A stretch of 64,000 nt of DNA from Leptospira licerasiae serovar Varillal str. VAR 010 (lineage in GTDB: Bacteria; Spirochaetota; Leptospiria; Leptospirales; Leptospiraceae), in NCBI RefSeq assembly GCF_000244755.1, contig NZ_AHOO02000013.1:62001-126000 (forward strand), written 5' to 3'. Both the position numbers and the translations under genes were made by a program. The notes under the pieces were generated by a model that saw only the letters and a list, made by a program, of their open reading frames with translations, made no database searches and had not been told where the DNA came from. Positions 60,148 to 64,000 of this stretch are shown here, one piece after another. The stretch's first letter is position 1. Each line of letters opens with the position of its first letter.

Positions 60148-61832
60148 CAGATATTTTAGGCATCGTATTCATGCTGGCCCTTTGTATTTTTATCCATGAA
60201 TTGGGTCATTTAATTATGGGCTGGGTCGTTGGTGTAAAGGCCAGGATCTTTTCCATCGGTTATGGAAAAGGGATTTGGAAAAAGAAAATTGGTGAGACCA
60301 CTTTTCAAGTCACAGGAATTCCTTTAGGCGGATATGTTCTGTTTAAAGGAGACGAAGGCGGAACATTAAAGGGAGAGAAGGGAGAATTTTTATCCACTCC
60401 TCCGTTAAAAAGAATGATCCCGGTTTTCGGTGGGCCATTATTCAACTTGATCCTAGGGTTTTTTATCATATTCGGTCTGTACGCGATAGGTTATGCGCCA
60501 ACTGGAACTAAGATCTATATAGAACCTGCGATCAACGAATATTCTTCCGGATACCAAGCAGGTTTAAGAAGTGGAGATAAGATCGTATCCGTAAACGGGA
60601 CCAAAACGGAATCTAAATACGAATTATTATCCGAGCTTGGACTTGCTCGCGGCAAAGATATCCAACTCAAAGTAGAGAGAGATGGAAAAGAACTAGAATT
60701 TCATTTTGCGGACCCTCAGATCGGAGTGGACTTCGCAGGAGAAAGACTTGTGCAAGTGGACTTCGGATACGGAGCTACATTAAGTCATTGGTTCTTGAAA
60801 AAACTCTCATTCTTGGATCCGAACGGAGAAGCGGCGGAATATAGAAAGCAAAGAGAAAGAAAAGCGGCATTGGATCCGAAACTTTCTCCGAGAGAACTTG
60901 CCTTACAGGAAGCAAAACTGAACAAAGAAGCAATCGAATCCAGGGCCTTAGACTATCTGAACGACGGGGATCGTATCCTGTCCGTAAACGGGATAGAAGT
61001 GCATACCGTTCCGGAATTGCAACGTACTCTCGGAAAATTCCAAAACGAAAAAGTAAAATTAGAAGTGGATCGTAAAACTTATCCGCTGCTCAACCCTTGG
61101 ACTCGCGAAAAAGCGGAAGTGGAAATGACTCCTCTTGGTGCGTTCGTTGTGGAATTGAAAGATGTTCGAGACAGAAAATATCCCGAAATTCCGATTAGCA
61201 CGATCAGTCTCAGAAGCCATGATCCGGAAATTAAACTAAAACTTTTAAGTTTAAAGATGGATGGTAAGTCTTTCTCAGACCTGGAAGATTTCAAAAAAAC
61301 AGTCCAGACCCAAATCGGCAAAAGAGTCCAGCTAGAAGTCCAGGGACAGACTTGGGATGCGACACTCGGATTCTATCAAATCGGTCTCTTAGGTTTTACC
61401 GCTAAGATGCATGTGAAAGAGGAAAGTATGGACCGAAAACTTTCCTTCGGCGAGGCATTTTTACAATCCGGTAAAGACGTTGGAAAAATGATCAGCGATA
61501 ACCTGAGGGGACTCGGGATGATCTTTTCCGGAAGACTGAAGGTTAAGGACAGCGTTTCAGGTCCTGTAGGGCTTGCCAAAGTTTCCGTTCAGTTCTTAGA
61601 AGACGGTTTTTATTCTTACTTTCAGTTCGTGGCATTTATTTCGATCGCTTTAATGATAATGAATTTACTTCCGATTCCTGTAGCCGACGGTGGACATATC
61701 GTTTTTTTCACATACGAGGCGATCGCCGGTAGACCTTTGCCGATGGCTGTTCAAGAACAGGTTTTGAGATTAGGATTCTTCTTCCTTTTATCCTTGGGCC
61801 TCTATGTGACTTACCACGATTTCTTAAGATAA
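60141..61832 (+). CDS. rseP: Site-2 protease RseP
   Basis: 563 residues, longer than the usual about 450. The zinc motif HELGH is at residues 19-23 ([20 protein letters not shown]). PDZ-like domains follow: the first near [16 protein letters not shown], a second near [18 protein letters not shown], and possibly a third PDZ-like segment before residue 425. [20 protein letters not shown] near the C terminus gives the second active-site motif. The spacer between HELGH and the C-terminal core explains the length. It cleaves membrane anti-sigma factors. Confidence 0.94.
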   Translation: MLADILGIVFMLALCIFIHELGHLIMGWVVGVKARIFSIGYGKGIWKKKIGETTFQVTGIPLGGYVLFKGDEGGTLKGEKGEFLSTPPLKRMIPVFGGPLFNLILGFFIIFGLYAIGYAPTGTKIYIEPAINEYSSGYQAGLRSGDKIVSVNGTKTESKYELLSELGLARGKDIQLKVERDGKELEFHFADPQIGVDFAGERLVQVDFGYGATLSHWFLKKLSFLDPNGEAAEYRKQRERKAALDPKLSPRELALQEAKLNKEAIESRALDYLNDGDRILSVNGIEVHTVPELQRTLGKFQNEKVKLEVDRKTYPLLNPWTREKAEVEMTPLGAFVVELKDVRDRKYPEIPISTISLRSHDPEIKLKLLSLKMDGKSFSDLEDFKKTVQTQIGKRVQLEVQGQTWDATLGFYQIGLLGFTAKMHVKEESMDRKLSFGEAFLQSGKDVGKMISDNLRGLGMIFSGRLKVKDSVSGPVGLAKVSVQFLEDGFYSYFQFVAFISIALMIMNLLPIPVADGGHIVFFTYEAIAGRPLPMAVQEQVLRLGFFFLLSLGLYVTYHDFLR

Positions 61833-61841
61833 TCGAGAGTC

Positions 61842-63578
61842 ATGAGAGCATCTAAATATTTAGTACCTACGGAAAAAGAAAATCCTTCGGACGCGGTAGT
61901 CGCTTCCCATAGGCTGATGATACGCGCCGGTCTGGTCCGAAAATCAGGCTCAGGATTTTACTTCTTTCTACCCTTAGGGTTACGCATCCTTAAAAAAATA
62001 GAAAGTATCGTCCGCGAAGAAATGGACGCTACAGGCGCATTGGAATTCGAACTTCCTATCATGACTCCTTCCGAGTTTTGGGAACAGTCCGGAAGATGGA
62101 GTGTTATGGGGCCGGAAATGATGCGAGTGAAGGACCGTCATGACCAATGGTATGCGCTTGGCCCAACTCATGAGGAATCTTTTTCTTATTTAGTAAAACC
62201 TTTACTGAAATCATACAAGGATCTGCCGATCAATGTGTATCAGATCCATACTAAATTCAGAGATGAGATTCGCCCTAGATTCGGGGTGATCCGTTCCAGA
62301 GAATTTATTATGAAAGATGCATATTCTTTCCATCTGGATGACGCTTCTCTGGATGCTACTTATCAGGACATGAGGACCGCTTATCGCAAAATTTTCCAGC
62401 GTTGCGGCTTGAAAACGATTCCAGTACAGGCGGATTCAGGCACTATGGGTGGTTCTGCTTCAGAAGAATTTATGGTAGTTTCTCCTATCGGGGAAGAGAC
62501 ACTACTTCTTTGCGGTGACTGCGGCTATAATTCTAATAGTGAAAAAACTCCTTTTATTGTGAAAGCGGAGGATTCTCCAAAGGGTCCTAAAGACAAAAAA
62601 GAAGTGGCAACTCCTGGTAAAAAGTCTATCGAAGATGTAGCTTCTTTCCTTAACGTTCGCCCTCAGGATACGATCAAGGCAGTTGCTTTCCAAAACGGAA
62701 AAGAAAAACTGTTGGTATTCCTACGCGGGGACCTGGAGTTGAATGAGCACAAACTTAAATCTTATTTAAAATGGTCCGACCTGGACTTGATCCCCGAGCC
62801 TGAATTAAGAAATTCTAATTTAATTCCAGGTTTTATCGGACCTTCCGATGTAGGGGCAGGATTTAAGGTGATCTTAGATTCTTCTATCCAAATGGATGGA
62901 GCTTACGTTGTAGGCGGAGGAAAGGAAGATTTCCATATCCAAGGATATGTTCCTTCTTCAGAGATCAAGATCCAATACGAAACTACGGATGTGGCTCTTG
63001 CGAGAGAAGGAGATCCTTGTCCTACTTGTGCAAAAACCTTAAAGGCAGAAAAGGGGATCGAAGTCGGTCATATCTTCAAGTTAGGAGATAAATACACCAA
63101 GTCTTTCCAGATCCAAGTATTGGACCAGCAAGGTAAGGCAAAAACATTGACCATGGGATGTTACGGAATCGGAGTAAACCGAACCATGGCTACCGTTATA
63201 GAGCAATGTAACGACGAAAAGGGGATTTACTGGCCTATCAGTATCGCTCCTTTCGAGATCTGTCTTGTTACTCTTACAAAAGGTGCAGAACAGGACGCAA
63301 AAGCATTAGAATTTTATGAAAACCTAAAGAATGAGGGTTTTGAAGTTTTCTGGGATGAAAGAGATCTTGGTCCAGGATTCAAGTTCAAGGACTCCGAATT
63401 GATCGGTTTTCCGATCCGTATCACAGTAGGTAAAAAGTTTTTCGAGTCGGGAGAAATTTCCATCTACGATCGTAAGGCGGACAAGGATGAAACTTTCCAA
63501 TTCACCGATTTCGACGACCTGAATACCAAAGTTGAAAATCTACGTCAGGAATTATATCAGGAGTTGTTGGGAGATTAA
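61842..63578 (+). CDS. proS: Prolyl-tRNA synthetase
   Basis: 578 residues, the bacterial class II type. Motif 1 region [20 protein letters not shown], motif 2 [38 protein letters not shown] before an editing insert (about 224-395), and motif 3 [18 protein letters not shown]-terminal anticodon-binding domain follows. It starts 9 bp after rseP. Confidence 0.97.
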   Translation: MRASKYLVPTEKENPSDAVVASHRLMIRAGLVRKSGSGFYFFLPLGLRILKKIESIVREEMDATGALEFELPIMTPSEFWEQSGRWSVMGPEMMRVKDRHDQWYALGPTHEESFSYLVKPLLKSYKDLPINVYQIHTKFRDEIRPRFGVIRSREFIMKDAYSFHLDDASLDATYQDMRTAYRKIFQRCGLKTIPVQADSGTMGGSASEEFMVVSPIGEETLLLCGDCGYNSNSEKTPFIVKAEDSPKGPKDKKEVATPGKKSIEDVASFLNVRPQDTIKAVAFQNGKEKLLVFLRGDLELNEHKLKSYLKWSDLDLIPEPELRNSNLIPGFIGPSDVGAGFKVILDSSIQMDGAYVVGGGKEDFHIQGYVPSSEIKIQYETTDVALAREGDPCPTCAKTLKAEKGIEVGHIFKLGDKYTKSFQIQVLDQQGKAKTLTMGCYGIGVNRTMATVIEQCNDEKGIYWPISIAPFEICLVTLTKGAEQDAKALEFYENLKNEGFEVFWDERDLGPGFKFKDSELIGFPIRITVGKKFFESGEISIYDRKADKDETFQFTDFDDLNTKVENLRQELYQELLGD

Positions 63579-63595
63579 TCCCTCCAAAAACTGTC

Positions 63596-64000
63596 ATGGC
63601 TAAAGAACGCAGCTTCACTGAAAAAGAAGGATACTTCGGAGATTTTGGCGGAAGATATTCCCCTGAGATCCTGACCGAAGCGTTGATCGAGTTGGAAGAT
63701 ACTTACAATAAACTCCGTAAGGATAAAAAATTCCAAAAGGACCTGGAGTTTTATAGAAAAAATTATATCGGAAGACCTTCTCCTCTCACCTATGCTGAGA
63801 AGCTGACCAAGGCCTGGGGTGGGGCCAAAATTTGGCTTAAACGAGAAGACCTAAATCATACGGGGGCTCATAAGATCAATAATACGATCGGCCAGGCTTT
63901 GATCGCCAAGGCAATGGGTAAACGTAGGATCATTGCGGAAACAGGAGCAGGCCAACATGGTGTGGCAACCGCGACCGTCGGAGCTTTATTCGAATTTGAA
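63596..64000 (+). CDS. trpB: Tryptophan synthase beta subunit, 3' end cut by the window
   Basis: 135 codons are visible from ATG 63596, 17 bp after pro[21 protein letters not shown] is the canonical TrpB start, and [20 protein letters not shown] carries the PLP-binding Lys. [18 protein letters not shown] follows. It joins indole and serine into tryptophan. Confidence 0.96.
   Translation, partial: MAKERSFTEKEGYFGDFGGRYSPEILTEALIELEDTYNKLRKDKKFQKDLEFYRKNYIGRPSPLTYAEKLTKAWGGAKIWLKREDLNHTGAHKINNTIGQALIAKAMGKRRIIAETGAGQHGVATATVGALFEFE

Overview
The window reads as a chromosomal segment of a spirochaete of the genus Leptospira. The evidence is the mix of Leptospira-type lipoproteins, a run of core genes (rpsB-tsf-pyrH-frr-uppS-cdsA-dxr-rseP-proS-trpB), frequent TTG starts, and several long proteins I recognise only as Leptospira-like hypotheticals. 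The DNA does not look as AT-rich as the interrogans group, so an intermediate or saprophytic species is my guess, with low confidence. I see no rRNA, tRNA, CRISPR array, prophage or intact insertion sequence. Both edges cut genes: an unknown protein at the left and trpB at the right.

Layout. 1-5 kb: unknown and lipoprotein genes separated by copies of an intergenic repeat. 5-9.6 kb: glutamate synthase large subunit without its small subunit beside it. 9.7-13.9 kb: osmoregulated periplasmic glucan operon opgG - small membrane protein - opgH. 14-21 kb (minus strand): SnoaL-like protein, cyclopropane fatty acid synthase, a glycosyltransferase coupled to three RNA-methyltransferase-like genes, citrate synthase. 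21-28 kb: lytic transglycosylase, two unknown proteins, a GNAT acetyltransferase, a bactofilin, pdxA and a membrane protein.

28-32 kb is the most interesting part. A crotonyl-CoA carboxylase/reductase gene, a divergent winged-helix regulator, an exported beta-carbonic anhydrase and an SbtA-type bicarbonate transporter lie together. Two promoter regions there each carry a pair of GTA-N6-TAC sites with the same 28-bp spacing. I infer a small CO2/bicarbonate regulon feeding reductive carboxylation.

32-37 kb is an arsenic/thiol-stress island: arsR, ACR3 pump, LMW-phosphatase-type arsenate reductase, an unassigned ATP-grasp enzyme, then an ArsR-rhodanese fusion facing a methyltransferase across a perfect 32-bp palindrome. 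37-48 kb holds a sterol-desaturase-family enzyme, a membrane AraC regulator with a receiver-HATPase protein, a DUF1304 protein, a 7TMR-SpoIIE-TPR sensor phosphatase, a HEAT-repeat lipoprotein pair and an SGNH hydrolase.

48-64 kb: an MFS transporter, then a dense plus-strand gene train. It starts with lysine/peptidoglycan precursor genes (dapA, dapB), continues through c-di-AMP synthesis (cdaA-ybbR), acpS, a TPR protein, a bactofilin and a DUF4321-like protein, and ends with translation, isoprenoid and phospholipid genes (rpsB to rseP), proS and trpB. Small gaps and start/stop overlaps suggest few transcription units.
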